A DNA stretch of 64,000 nt, taken from the NCBI GenBank assembly GCA_963811585.1, contig CAWERR010000006.1:744001-808000 (forward strand). The letters are read 5' to 3'. The notes below the pieces were generated by a model, which worked only from the letters and a program-made list of their open reading frames with translations, had not been told where the DNA came from and did not search any database. The DNA is from JACDHG01 sp963811585 (GTDB lineage Bacteria > Actinomycetota > Actinomycetes > Propionibacteriales > Nocardioidaceae). The position numbers and the translations under genes were made by a program. This document shows positions 35,239 through 44,308 of this stretch, piece by piece; position 1 is the stretch's first letter, and every line of letters begins with the position of its first letter.

Positions 35239-38007
35239 TTGCCCGCCGCTAGTGAGCACCATCCGCCGGTGATCCACGAGGGTTTGCCGACGCAGCTGCC
35301 TGACATCGACCCCGAAGAGACTCAGGAGTGGCTCGACTCGCTCGACGCACTCCTCGACGAGAAGGGCCGCACCCGCGCGCGCTACGTAATGCTCAAGCTG
35401 CTGGAGCGGGCCCGGGAGAGCAACGTCGGCGTCCCCGCTCTGCGCAGCACCGACTACATCAACACGATTCCTCCCGAGCGGGAGCCCTGGTTCCCCGGTG
35501 ACGAGGAGATCGAGCGGCGCATCCGCGCGTTCATCCGCTGGAACGCCGCCGTCATGGTGTCGCGCGCCAACCGCAAGGGCCTCGAGGTCGGCGGGCACAT
35601 CGCCACCTACCAGTCGGCGGCCAGCCTCTACGAGGTCGGGTTCAACCACTTCTTCCGCGGCAAGGACCACCCGGGCGGTGGCGACCAGATCTTCATCCAG
35701 GGCCACGGGTCTCCCGGCATCTACTCGCGTGCCTACCTCGAGGGGCGGCTGACCGAGGACCAGCTCGACGGGTTCCGCCAGGAGGTGTCGAAGGGTCCGG
35801 GCAAAGGGCTGTCGTCATACCCGCACCCCCGGTTGATGCCTGACTTCTGGGAGTTCCCGACGGTGTCGATGGGACTGACGGCGCTGAACTCGATCTACCA
35901 GGCACGGTTCAACCGCTACCTCCATAACCGCGGGATCACCGACACGAGCGACCAGCACGTCTGGGCGTTCCTCGGCGACGGCGAGATGGGCGAGCCCGAG
36001 TCGCTGGGCGCCATCGGGCTGGCAGCGCGCGAGGAGCTCGACAACCTGACGTTCGTCATCAACTGCAACCTGCAGCAGCTCGACGGGCCGGTACGCGGCA
36101 ACGGCAAGATCATCCAGGAGCTGGAGTCGACTTTCCGGGGTGCCGGGTGGAATGTCATCAAGGTCGTGTGGGGCCGGGAGTGGGATGCCCTGTTGGCTCG
36201 TGACGTCGACGGCGTGCTCGTCAACCAGATGAACGCGACCCCCGACGGCCAGTTCCAGACATACTCCGTCGAGACCGGAGCCTACGTCCGCGAGAAGTTC
36301 TTCGGCGGCGACATTCGGTTGCGCAAGCTGGTCAAGGATCTGAGCGACGAGGACATCCAGAAGCTGCCGCGCGGCGGGCACGACTACCGCAAGGTCTATG
36401 CGGCGTTCAAGGCCGCCACCGAGCACGTGGGGCAGCCGACCGTCATCCTGGCGAAGACGATCAAGGGCTGGACCATCGATGCCCTGGAGGGCCGCAACGC
36501 GACCCACCAGATGAAGAAGCTCACCAAGGACGACCTGAAGAAGTTCCGTGACCGGCTGTTCCTGCCGATCAGTGACGAGGACATCGACCGCGACGAGGTC
36601 GCGCCGTTCTACCACCCCGGCAAGGACTCGCCCGAGATCCAGTACATGCTCGAGCGCCGACGTCAGCTCGGTGGCCCGCTCCCGCAACGTCGAGCCGACC
36701 CGACGCCGGTCAAGCTTCCCGGCGACGAGATGTATGCCGAGCTCAAGCAGGGCTCCGGCAAGCAGGCCATCGCCACCACGATGGCGTTTGTCCGGCTGCT
36801 GCGCGACCTGATGAAGGATCCCGAGATCGGGCACCGGTTCGTGCCGATCGCGCCTGACGAGTACCGGACGTTCGGCATGGACTCGATGTTCCCGACGTCG
36901 AAGATCTACTCGCCGCACGGGCAGCAGTACGACAGCGTGGACCGGGCGATGCTGCTCACCTACCGTGAGTCGGCGCAGGGCCAGATGCTGCACGAGGGCA
37001 TCAGCGAGGCCGGCGCGATGGGCTCGACGATCGCGGCTGGGACGACGTACGCGACGCATGGCGAGCACATGATCCCGGTCTACATCTTCTACTCGATGTT
37101 CGGGTTCCAGCGCACCGGCGACTCGATCTGGGCGTACGCCGACCAGCTCGGGCGCGGCTTCCTGATCGGTGCGACGGCAGGGCGTACGACGCTGACAGGC
37201 GAAGGCCTGCAGCACGCCGACGGGCACTCGCCCCTCCTCGCGGCCACGAACCCCGCGTGCGTCACCTACGACCCGGCCTACGCCTACGAGATCGCGCACA
37301 TCGTGCAGAACGGCCTGCAGCGGATGTACGCCTCCACCGACGAACACCCGCATGGCGAGGACGTCTTCTTCTATCTCACGGTCTACAACGAGCCGACCGT
37401 CCAGCTGCCCGAGCCCGACGACGTCGATGTCGAGGGCATCCTGAAGGGACTACACCTGGTGCGGCTGGCTGACACCGGTGACGGTGACGAGCGCCCGCGC
37501 ATCCAGCTGCTCGCGTCCGGTGTTGCAGCTCCGTGGGCGATCAAGGCCCAGCAGATGCTCGCCGAGGAGTGGCAGGTCCGGGCGGACGTGTGGTCGGTGA
37601 CATCGTGGAACGAGCTCACCCGCGATGCGTTGGCGGTCGACCGGTGGAACCTGCTGCATCCCACCGACGAGCAGCGGACGCCGTACGTCACGACGACGTT
37701 GGGGCGCACCGACGGACCCGTGCTCGCAGTGTCCGACTACATGCGCGGTGTGCCCGACCAGATCTCCCAGTGGGTGCCGTCGGACTGGCACTCGCTCGGC
37801 GCGGACGGCTTCGGTCTGGCAGACACCCGAGCAGCGGCCCGGCGACACTTCCGCGTCGACGCGGAGTCGATCGTGGTGGCGGCCCTGTCCGCGCTCGCCA
37901 AGCGCGGCGAGTTCGACTCGTCGCGTGTCGCGGAGGCGCTGGCGTCATACCGGATCGACGACCCGACCGCGGTGGCCGGCGTCAAGCAAGAAGGCGCCGG
38001 CGCCTAA
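35239..38007 (+). CDS. aceE: Pyruvate dehydrogenase E1, homodimeric type
   Basis: 922 aa. Decarboxylates pyruvate with thiamine diphosphate and passes the acetyl group to lipoyl E2. TPP site: FLGDGEMGEPESLG near 246-259, ending with NCNLQQLDGPVRGN. QGHGSPGIYSRAYLEGRLTE and HEGISEAGAMGSTIAAGT, then HSPLLAATNPACVTYDPAYAYEIA, are family hallmarks. Length fits AceE. TTG 35239 follows GAGGGGG at a proper distance. E2 and E3 genes are not in the window, as usual in actinobacteria. The conserved neighbours DUF3052 and ahpE lie beyond the two-component unit; the fatty acid operon follows. Confidence 0.97.
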   Translation: MPAASEHHPPVIHEGLPTQLPDIDPEETQEWLDSLDALLDEKGRTRARYVMLKLLERARESNVGVPALRSTDYINTIPPEREPWFPGDEEIERRIRAFIRWNAAVMVSRANRKGLEVGGHIATYQSAASLYEVGFNHFFRGKDHPGGGDQIFIQGHGSPGIYSRAYLEGRLTEDQLDGFRQEVSKGPGKGLSSYPHPRLMPDFWEFPTVSMGLTALNSIYQARFNRYLHNRGITDTSDQHVWAFLGDGEMGEPESLGAIGLAAREELDNLTFVINCNLQQLDGPVRGNGKIIQELESTFRGAGWNVIKVVWGREWDALLARDVDGVLVNQMNATPDGQFQTYSVETGAYVREKFFGGDIRLRKLVKDLSDEDIQKLPRGGHDYRKVYAAFKAATEHVGQPTVILAKTIKGWTIDALEGRNATHQMKKLTKDDLKKFRDRLFLPISDEDIDRDEVAPFYHPGKDSPEIQYMLERRRQLGGPLPQRRADPTPVKLPGDEMYAELKQGSGKQAIATTMAFVRLLRDLMKDPEIGHRFVPIAPDEYRTFGMDSMFPTSKIYSPHGQQYDSVDRAMLLTYRESAQGQMLHEGISEAGAMGSTIAAGTTYATHGEHMIPVYIFYSMFGFQRTGDSIWAYADQLGRGFLIGATAGRTTLTGEGLQHADGHSPLLAATNPACVTYDPAYAYEIAHIVQNGLQRMYASTDEHPHGEDVFFYLTVYNEPTVQLPEPDDVDVEGILKGLHLVRLADTGDGDERPRIQLLASGVAAPWAIKAQQMLAEEWQVRADVWSVTSWNELTRDALAVDRWNLLHPTDEQRTPYVTTTLGRTDGPVLAVSDYMRGVPDQISQWVPSDWHSLGADGFGLADTRAAARRHFRVDAESIVVAALSALAKRGEFDSSRVAEALASYRIDDPTAVAGVKQEGAGA

Positions 38008-38018
38008 CCCGCTTCGCC

Positions 38019-38068
38019 GTTGCGTCCGTAGCAGCGCGCGCGATAGCGCGCGGCGGCACGGACGCAAC
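38019..38068. repeat. REP-like palindromic element, third copy
   Basis: Perfect 11-bp arms GTTGCGTCCGT / ACGGACGCAAC enclose GCGCGC-GATA-GCGCGC. Read on the minus strand, the core GTCCGTGCCGCCG and GCGCTATCGC matches the copies at 11355-11463. It sits in the 64-bp gap between the convergent aceE and PHP genes and could serve as a terminator for both. Confidence 0.8.
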
Positions 38069-38071
38069 GGG

Positions 38072-39122
38072 TCAGCGTTTGGCGTGGGTCCACTCGAGCA
38101 GCTTGTCGCGCGGCCAGGTGTTGACGATCCGCGCCGGCGGTATGCCGTTCTCGACCGCCCGGGCGCAGCCGTAGTCCTGGAAGGCCAGCTGACCGGGCGC
38201 GTGCGCATCGGTGTCGATGCTGAACAGGCAGCCCGCCTCGAGCGCCAGCTGGATCAGCCGCGACGGTGGGTCACGCCGCTCGGGCCGCGAGTTGATCTCG
38301 ACTGCCACGTCGAACTGGGCGCAGGCCGCGAACACCACCTCGGCATCGAACTGCGACTCCGGGCGGGTCCCCCGCGACCACCCTCGACCAGGCGCCCCGT
38401 GCAGTGACCGAGCACGTTGGTGCATCCGGTGCGAGATCCCGCCCACCATCCGCAGGGTCATCGTCTCGGAGTCGGCGCGCAGCTTCGAGTGGACACTCGC
38501 CACCACGACGTCGAGGCTGCTCCAGCATCTCTGCGGTCTGGTCGAGCTTGCCGTCTTCGAGGATGTCGACCTCGATCCCCGGCAGCAGCCGAAGTCGTCT
38601 CCTCGGCCTCGTCGTTGATCTCGGCTCGATCACGTCGAGCTGGTCGGCGAGCCGCTCGGCGGTGAGCCCGTTGGCGACGGTGAGCCGCGGCGAGTGGTCG
38701 GTGAGTGCCAGGTAGTCGTGGCCCGATCGTGCGGGCCGACTTGACCATCTCCTCGATCGGCGAGCCCCCGTCAGACCAGTTCGAGTGTGCGTGCAGGTCG
38801 CCCTTCATCGCTGCGCGCAGCGTCTCGCCGCCCTCGACCAGCGGCGCCTGACCCTTTTCTCGCAGGTCGGCGAGCTTCTTCGGGTACGACGCCGGTGCTG
38901 GCTTCCATCACGACCGCTGACGTCGAGGGACCCGACGTTGGGGACATCGGTCAGCGACTTCGCAGCGATCCGCTTCTCCACCTCGCCCGATGGCAGCTCC
39001 GCCAGCGCCCAGGCCGCCTTGCGATAAGCCTCGACTCGACGCGTCTCACCGCGCCCCCGCTCCATCCAGTATGCGATCTCCGACAGCGCCTCGATGCCGT
39101 CCACGGCGCTATCCTGCCGCAT
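38072..39122 (-). pseudogene. PHP-domain hydrolase (HhH + PHP), frameshifted
   Basis: Parts of one protein lie in different frames of the minus strand. In order: MRQDSAVDGIEALSEIAYW and AYRKAAWALAELP then TDVPNVG (HhH region); MKGDLHAHSNWSDGG (PHP metal motif HAH); LLPGIEVDILEDG; VASVHSKLR; VAVEINSRPERRDPP; and FSIDTDAHAPGQLAF (PHP C-terminal His/Asp). At least five frame changes fall between about 38390 and 38930. No in-frame stops occur in the reconstructed path, so the damage is either very recent or sequence error. The family is the polymerase-X-like C-terminal part without the polymerase. It is a usual neighbour of aceE and the PucR gene. Confidence 0.75.
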
Positions 39123-39172
39123 CCCCAAAGTTTTGTTGAGGGTTCACAATCCCACCCGGTTAGGCTTTGCCC

Positions 39173-40360
39173 ATGACCCGGGCCAAAGCAGGGGCGAGAG
39201 CAGGGGCTGTCCGCCAGCTGGAGCAGTCGGTCGGCGCGCTCACCAAGGCGGCCATCTCCACCATGCACGCCGAGCTCCCGTGGTTTCGCGCCCTCACCGC
39301 CGAGGACCGGTCCTGGATCGGCCTGATCGCAGGAGCCGGCATCTCGTCGTTCGTCGACTGGTTCCGCGAGGATAACCCGCACTCCACCCGCGGTCACTGC
39401 CGACGTCTTCGGCACCGCGCCGCGAGAGCTGACCGGCGCGGTCACCCTCCAGCAGACCGTCGAGATGGTGCGTACGACGATCGGCGTGGTCGAGGCGCAC
39501 GTCGACGAAGTGGTCGGAGCCAAAGACGCACAGGCCGTCCGCGAGGCCGTGATGCACTACTCCCGCGAGATCGCCTTCGCCGCCGCCGAGGTCTACGCCC
39601 GCGCAGCCGAGCAGCGTGGCGCGTGGGATGCCCGCCTCGAGGCGCTGATCGTCGACTCGGTGCTACGTGGCGAGGCCGATGAGGCGGTCCGGTCGCGGGC
39701 CACAGCGTTGGGCTGGGTCTCCACCAGCGGCGTCTGCGTCGTGCTCGGCCACACGCCGCAGGGCGACTCAGCGACGGTCGTCGATGCGATCAAACGTTCT
39801 GCCCACGCGCGCCACCTCGACGCGTTGTGTGCCGTTCAGGGCGACCGGCTCGTCGTGGTGCTCGGTGGCGTCGACGACCCCGACAAATCGGCCAGCGGGA
39901 TCGCCGACCACTTCGGTGAAGGCGCGGTGGTCACGGGCCCGGTCGTAGAAGACCTGCTCGCCGCCAACCGGTCAGCCCGCGCGGCCATGGCTGGTCTGCG
40001 TGCGGCGGTCGCCTGGCCCCAGGCTCCACGCCCCGTCTCGAGCGACGACCTCTTGCCTGAGCGGGCGCTGTCCGGCGACGGCCACGCGCGGCGCGAGCTC
40101 GTCGCCGAGGTGTACGAACCGTTGCGCGACGCGGGCTCCGGACTGATGGAGACCCTGACGGCATACCTCGACACGAGCGGGTCGATCGAGGCGACCAGCC
40201 GGCAGCTCTTCGTGCACTCCAACACCGTCCGCTACCGCCTGCGGCGGATCGCCGACGTCACGGGCCTGACGCCGAGCAACGCTCGCGACGCCTACACCCT
40301 TCGCGTGGCACTCACCCTGGGACGGCTGCCTGACAGCGTCGACCACGTTGTAGGTTTCCT
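39173..40360 (+). CDS. PucR-type regulator of fatty-acid synthesis (FasR/MabR-like), one frameshift
   Basis: About 390 aa. N-terminal part from ATG 39173: GAVRQLEQSVGALTKAAIS, then WFREDNPHST; near 39389 the frame changes and continues AVTADVFGTAPRELTGAVTLQQTVEMVR. The middle is a sensory region of unknown ligand; the C-terminal HTH_30 reads LTAYLDTSGSIEATSRQLFVHSNTVRYRLRRI. The family member next to fabD controls FAS-II genes in Streptomyces (FasR) and mycobacteria (MabR). The end is uncertain because, as given, the frame runs without a stop into fabD; conserved similarity ends at TLRVALTLGRL (40324). Confidence 0.82.
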
Positions 40361-40365
40361 ACAAC
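40347..40365. promoter_or_regulatory. Perfect 19-bp palindrome ahead of fabD, candidate FasR operator
   Basis: GTTGTAGGTTTCCTACAAC has 8-bp perfect arms around TTT. It lies just past the conserved end of the PucR gene and 69-87 bases before the fabD start, where the fatty-acid promoter is expected. It is the most symmetric and AT-rich site in this operon. PucR as its binder is inferred from position. Confidence 0.65.
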
Positions 40366-40433
40366 AACACTCAGTAAACTTTCGTCTCTTCACAACCGCA
40401 GGTCCGCGCGCCCTACCCGGCATGATTGGCCCT

Positions 40434-41616
40434 GTGCTTGTCATCGTCGCCCCCGGCCAGGGAGCACAGACTCCTGGCTTCCTCGCCCCGTGGCTCGAGG
40501 ACCCCGACTTCGCCGACCGGCTGAACTGGCTGTCTGCCGTCAGCGGTGTCGACCTCGCTCACTACGGCACGCAGGCCGACGCCGAGACGATCCGCGACAC
40601 CGCCGTCGCCCAGCCGTTGCTCGTGGCGTCGAGCCTGCTGGCGGCTCTCGCGCTCTTCCCCCACCCGGCCGACGCGTTCGGCCGCATCGGCGCCGTCGCC
40701 GGCCACAGCGTCGGTGAGATCGCCGCCGCCACCGGAGCAGGCGTCATCACCGCCGAGCAGGCCATGGTGTTCGTCCGTGAGCGTGGCCGGGCCATGGCCG
40801 AGGCGTCGGCAGCCGTCGGCACCGGTATGACGGCGATCATCGGCGGCGACCGCGACGAGGTACTCGCGGCACTCGAGCAAGTTCGGCCTCACCGCTGCCA
40901 ACGACAACGGAGCCGGTCAGCTCGTCGCGGCCGGCACCCACGAGGAGCTGCAAGCCGTCGCCGACGACCCTCCCGCCAAGACCCGGCTGGTGCCGCTGAG
41001 CGTCGCGGGAGCCTTCCACACGCGCCACATGCGACCCGCCGTCGACGTACTGGCCCGACTCGGCAAGGCCATGTCGACCCGCGACACCCGCACACGGCTG
41101 ATCTCCAACCGCGACGGCCAGGTGATCCACGACGGGCGCGAGGTGCTGAGCCGGCTCGTGACCCAGGTGAGCACGCCCGTCCGGTGGGACCTCTGTCTGC
41201 AAACCATGGCCGACCTCGGCGTGACCGGCATCTTGGAGATGCCGCCGGCCGGCACCCTCACCGGCATCGCCAAGCGCCAGCTCAAGGGCGTCGAGACGTT
41301 CGCCCTCAAGACCCCCGACCTGCTCGACGACGCCCGCGCCTTCGCCGACAAGCACGGCGACGCGTCGCCGATGGACTCGACTCCCACGTGGCGGGTCGTG
41401 GTCTCGCCAGGCAAGGGAACGTTCCGCCAAGCCGCCGACATCCCGCTCGGCACGTTGCTGACGACCGACGTGGTTGTGGGCGAAGTGGAGAACCTACGCG
41501 GCCGGACCGCCGTCGTCGCCCCCTACGGCGGCACCATCGTCGAGTGGGTCGTCGAGGACGGCGACCTCGTCTCGCCTGGCCAAGCCCTGGTGCGCCTGCA
41601 CCCCGAAAGCGAGTGA
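40434..41616 (+). CDS. fabD: Malonyl-CoA:ACP transacylase with lipoyl-like C-terminal domain, one frameshift
   Basis: Moves malonyl groups from CoA to ACP. GTG 40434 (protein VLVIVAPGQGAQTPG) or ATG 40422. Nucleophile Ser in AVAGHSVGEIAA, near 92; catalytic His in AGAFHTRHM; QVSTPVRWDL near the end. An extra C at about 40878 breaks the frame: removing it turns GAG-CAA-GTT into GAG-AAG-TTC-GGC and restores EKFGLTAANDNGAGQ. After the transferase fold, about 75 residues (WRVVVSPGKGTF to ALVRLHPESE) look like a biotinyl/lipoyl hammerhead with no acceptor Lys. fabH starts 1 nt after its stop. Confidence 0.88.
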
Positions 41617-41617
41617 C

Positions 41618-42622
41618 ATGACCGCCTCGATCGCGACCGCGTCCGGCGCTCGTCATACCAGCATCCACGGGATCGGCGGCTATCGGCCCAGCCGCGTTGT
41701 CACGAATGACGAGATCTGCGAGCGCATCGACTCGAGCGACGAGTGGATCCGGACCCGATCGGGAATCATCGAACGCCGTTTTGCAGAGCCCCACGAGACC
41801 GTCCAGATGATGAGCGTGGCCGCATCGCGGGTCGCGCTGGAGCGGGCCGGTGTCGCGAGCGGGCAGATCGACTGCGTGATCGTCGCGACTGTCTCTCACT
41901 TGATGCAGACGCCGGCCGTCGCCACCCTCGTGTCCGACGAGCTCGGCGCGACACCCGCTGCCGCGTTCGACATCTCGGCTGCTTGCGCAGGCTTCTGCGT
42001 CGGCATCGGCCTTGCCTCCGACATGATCCGCTCCGGCAGCGCCAAGTATGTGTTGGTCGTCGGCGTCGAGCGGTTGTCTGACATCACTGACCCGACCGAC
42101 CGCGGGACCGCGTTCATCTTCGCCGACGGCGCGGGCGCTGCGGTCGTCGGCCCGTCCGACGCCGAGGGCATCGGCCCGGTCGTCTGGGGCGCCGACGGCT
42201 CCAAGTACGACCTGATCCGGCAGAACGAGTCGTGGACCGACGTACTCGAGGTCGAGCCGGCCGTGATGCCGACGCTGCGGATGGACGGCAACCCGGTGTT
42301 TCGCTGGGCGTCATACGAGATGGCCAAGGTCGCCCGCGAAGCCCTCGACCGCGCCGGTATGACGGTCGACGACCTCGACGTGTTCGTGCCCCACCAGGCC
42401 AACATGCGGATCACCGACGCGATGGCCCGCGCGCTCAAGCTGCCCGACGATGTGGTCATCGCCCGTGACATCGCCTACCAGGGCAACACCTCCGCGGCAT
42501 CGGTGCCGCTCGCGGCGGCCGCACTCCTCGAGTCCGGCGAAGCCAAGAGCGGCGACACAGCTCTGTTCATCGCGTTCGGAGCCGGGCTGGCGTATGCCGC
42601 CCAGGTGGTCACGCTGCCGTGA
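41618..42622 (+). CDS. fabH: Beta-ketoacyl-ACP synthase III
   Basis: Condenses acyl-CoA with malonyl-ACP to start fatty acid synthesis. 334 aa from ATG 41618. Triad: Cys in SAACAGFCVG near 123, His in VPHQANMRI near 258, Asn in YQGNTSAAS near 289. GIGGYRPSRVVTNDEICERIDSSDEWI is the conserved N-terminus. Branched or straight primer preference cannot be read with confidence. The start is 1 nt after the fabD stop, so the genes are coupled; acpP follows after an 88-nt gap with two hairpins. Confidence 0.96.
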   Translation: MTASIATASGARHTSIHGIGGYRPSRVVTNDEICERIDSSDEWIRTRSGIIERRFAEPHETVQMMSVAASRVALERAGVASGQIDCVIVATVSHLMQTPAVATLVSDELGATPAAAFDISAACAGFCVGIGLASDMIRSGSAKYVLVVGVERLSDITDPTDRGTAFIFADGAGAAVVGPSDAEGIGPVVWGADGSKYDLIRQNESWTDVLEVEPAVMPTLRMDGNPVFRWASYEMAKVAREALDRAGMTVDDLDVFVPHQANMRITDAMARALKLPDDVVIARDIAYQGNTSAASVPLAAAALLESGEAKSGDTALFIAFGAGLAYAAQVVTLP

Positions 42623-42637
42623 CCACCCCCATGATCT

Positions 42638-42674
42638 CCGCAGCCTCGCTGCGGGGTCCCCGACCCTCGGGGAC
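42638..42674 (+). promoter_or_regulatory. Two adjacent hairpins before acpP
   Basis: CCGCAG/CTGCGG (42638-42643 / 42649-42654) and GTCCCC/GGGGAC (42656-42661 / 42669-42674) follow one another between fabH and acpP. Such stems can act as RNA-stability or processing elements that let acpP be made in excess. The AAGGAG ribosome site of acpP comes after them. Confidence 0.5.
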
Positions 42675-42709
42675 GACCACCACCCAGATACCCCTAAGGA
42701 GCCACCCGC

Positions 42710-42958
42710 ATGGCCAGCACTGAGGAGATCCGCTCCGGACTCGCCGACATCGTCAACGAGGTCGCCGGAATCCCCGCTGACGACGTCCAGCTCGACAAGT
42801 CCTTCACCGACGACCTCGACGTCGACTCGCTCTCCATGGTCGAGGTTGTCGTCGCTTCCGAAGAACAGTTCGGCGTCAAGATCCCCGACGAAGAGGTCAA
42901 GAACCTCAAGACCGTCGGAGACGCCGTCGCCTACATCGAGAACGCCCAAAACTCCTGA
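42710..42958 (+). CDS. acpP: Acyl carrier protein
   Basis: 82 aa, acidic, four-helix. The 4'-phosphopantetheine attachment is S40 in DDLDVDSLSMVE. It carries the growing acyl chain between FabH, FabF and the reductase/dehydratase enzymes, which are not encoded here. AAGGAG precedes the ATG. Asp/Glu-rich helices and length agree with type II ACPs. The gap to fabF carries a long hairpin, which may raise acpP transcript levels over the flanking genes. Confidence 0.97.
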   Translation: MASTEEIRSGLADIVNEVAGIPADDVQLDKSFTDDLDVDSLSMVEVVVASEEQFGVKIPDEEVKNLKTVGDAVAYIENAQNS

Positions 42959-42965
42959 CCCTCTC

Positions 42966-43023
42966 CACCGACGTGTCAGAACGTCACCAGGCCCGAGCCG
43001 GGTCAGGATCTGACAAGTCGGTG
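42966..43023 (+). promoter_or_regulatory. Long hairpin between acpP and fabF
   Basis: CACCGACGTGTCAGA (42966-42980) pairs with TCTGACAAGTCGGTG (43009-43023) with one mismatch, around a 28-nt loop that itself holds GGCCCGAGCC. No T-tract follows. It may act as an attenuator or a 3' stabilising stem for the acpP message. Confidence 0.6.
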
Positions 43024-43058
43024 ATCGAGGGACGACCTACACACGAGGTGAACCCCAG

Positions 43059-44297
43059 ATGAGCTCCACCCGCGTCGTTGTCACCGGTCTCGGTGCGACG
43101 TCTCCCGTCGGCGGTGACGCGCCCACGACCTGGTCCGCGTTGCTCGCCGGCACCTCCGGCGCTGGCCTGCTCGAAGACGAGTGGGCGACGGAGCTCCCGG
43201 CCCGCATCGCGGCGCGTGTCGCGGTCGAGCCGTCCGAGATCCTCGAGCGCGTCAAGGCCCGCCGCCTCGACCGTTCGGCGCAGTTCGCCATGGTCGCGAC
43301 TCTCGAAGCCTGGGCTGACTGCGGCCTCGCTGACGGCGGTGTCGACCCCGAGCGCCTGGGGGTTGCGATGGCGTCGGGCATCGGCGGTGTCACCACGCTG
43401 CTGTCCAACTACGACAAGCTGCTCGCCAAGGGGCCACGTCTGGTGTCGCCGATGGCGATCCCGATGCTGATGCCCAACAGCCCAGCCGCGAACGTCGGGC
43501 TCGCCATCGGGGCCAAGGCCGGCGTCCACACTCCCGTGTCGGCGTGCGCATCTGGCAACGAGGCGATCGCTCACGGCCTCGACATGATCCGGCTCGGCCG
43601 CGCCGACGTGGTCGTCGTCGGGGGCACCGAGGCCGCCATCCACCCGCTGCCCATGGCGGCGTTCGCCAACATGCAGGCGCTTTCACGACGCAACGACGAC
43701 CCGGTCAGGGCGTCTCGCCCCTGGGACGTCGACCGCGACGGGTTCCTGCTCGGCGAAGGCGCTGCCGTCCTCGTGATCGAGAGCGCGGAGCATGCGGAGG
43801 CACGCGGCGCAAAGGTCTATGCCGAGCTGGCCGGTGCCGGTGTGACAGCCGACTCCCACGACATCGCCCAGCCAGACCCGTCAGGTCTTGGCGCCACGAG
43901 GGCGATGAAGCTGGCCATGACCGATGCCCAGCTCACCGCGCGCGACGTCATACACATCAACGCGCACGCCACGTCGACACCGCAGGGAGACGTAGCCGAG
44001 GTCCAAGCGATCACCAACGCCCTCGGCGGCGAGATCGACCACGTCATTACGACCTCGACGAAATCGATGACGGGCCACCTGCTTGGTGCGGCCGGCGCGC
44101 TCGAGTCGCTGGCCACCATCTTGGCGCTGCACCACCGGGTCGTGCCTCCGACCATCAACCTCGACAACATCGACCCGGCGGTCAAGCTCGACATCGCGAC
44201 CGAGCAGCGCTCGCTGCCCAATGGTGACATCGCAGCCCTCAACAACTCCTTCGGCTTCGGCGGCCACAACGTCGCCATCGCCTTCCGCTCAGCGTAG
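43059..44297 (+). CDS. fabF: Beta-ketoacyl-ACP synthase II
   Basis: 412 aa. Elongates acyl-ACP with malonyl-ACP. Catalytic Cys near 163 in PVSACASGNEA, His in NAHATSTPQGD and in KSMTGHLLGAAGALES, with the gating segment FGFGGHNVAIAF at the end. Start ATG 43059 preceded by GAGGTG. In the KasA/KasB-type order of actinobacteria it follows acpP; only one KAS II gene is present here, as in Streptomyces. accD follows 11 nt later. Confidence 0.96.
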   Translation: MSSTRVVVTGLGATSPVGGDAPTTWSALLAGTSGAGLLEDEWATELPARIAARVAVEPSEILERVKARRLDRSAQFAMVATLEAWADCGLADGGVDPERLGVAMASGIGGVTTLLSNYDKLLAKGPRLVSPMAIPMLMPNSPAANVGLAIGAKAGVHTPVSACASGNEAIAHGLDMIRLGRADVVVVGGTEAAIHPLPMAAFANMQALSRRNDDPVRASRPWDVDRDGFLLGEGAAVLVIESAEHAEARGAKVYAELAGAGVTADSHDIAQPDPSGLGATRAMKLAMTDAQLTARDVIHINAHATSTPQGDVAEVQAITNALGGEIDHVITTSTKSMTGHLLGAAGALESLATILALHHRVVPPTINLDNIDPAVKLDIATEQRSLPNGDIAALNNSFGFGGHNVAIAFRSA

Positions 44298-44308
44298 GCA
44301 GGACAGTC

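Noticed and set aside
34099..35706. Minus-strand 535-aa frame
   Set aside because: Shadow over the kinase end, response regulator and aceE start, each with strong motifs.
35815..37353. Minus-strand 512-aa frame
   Set aside because: Shadow of aceE.
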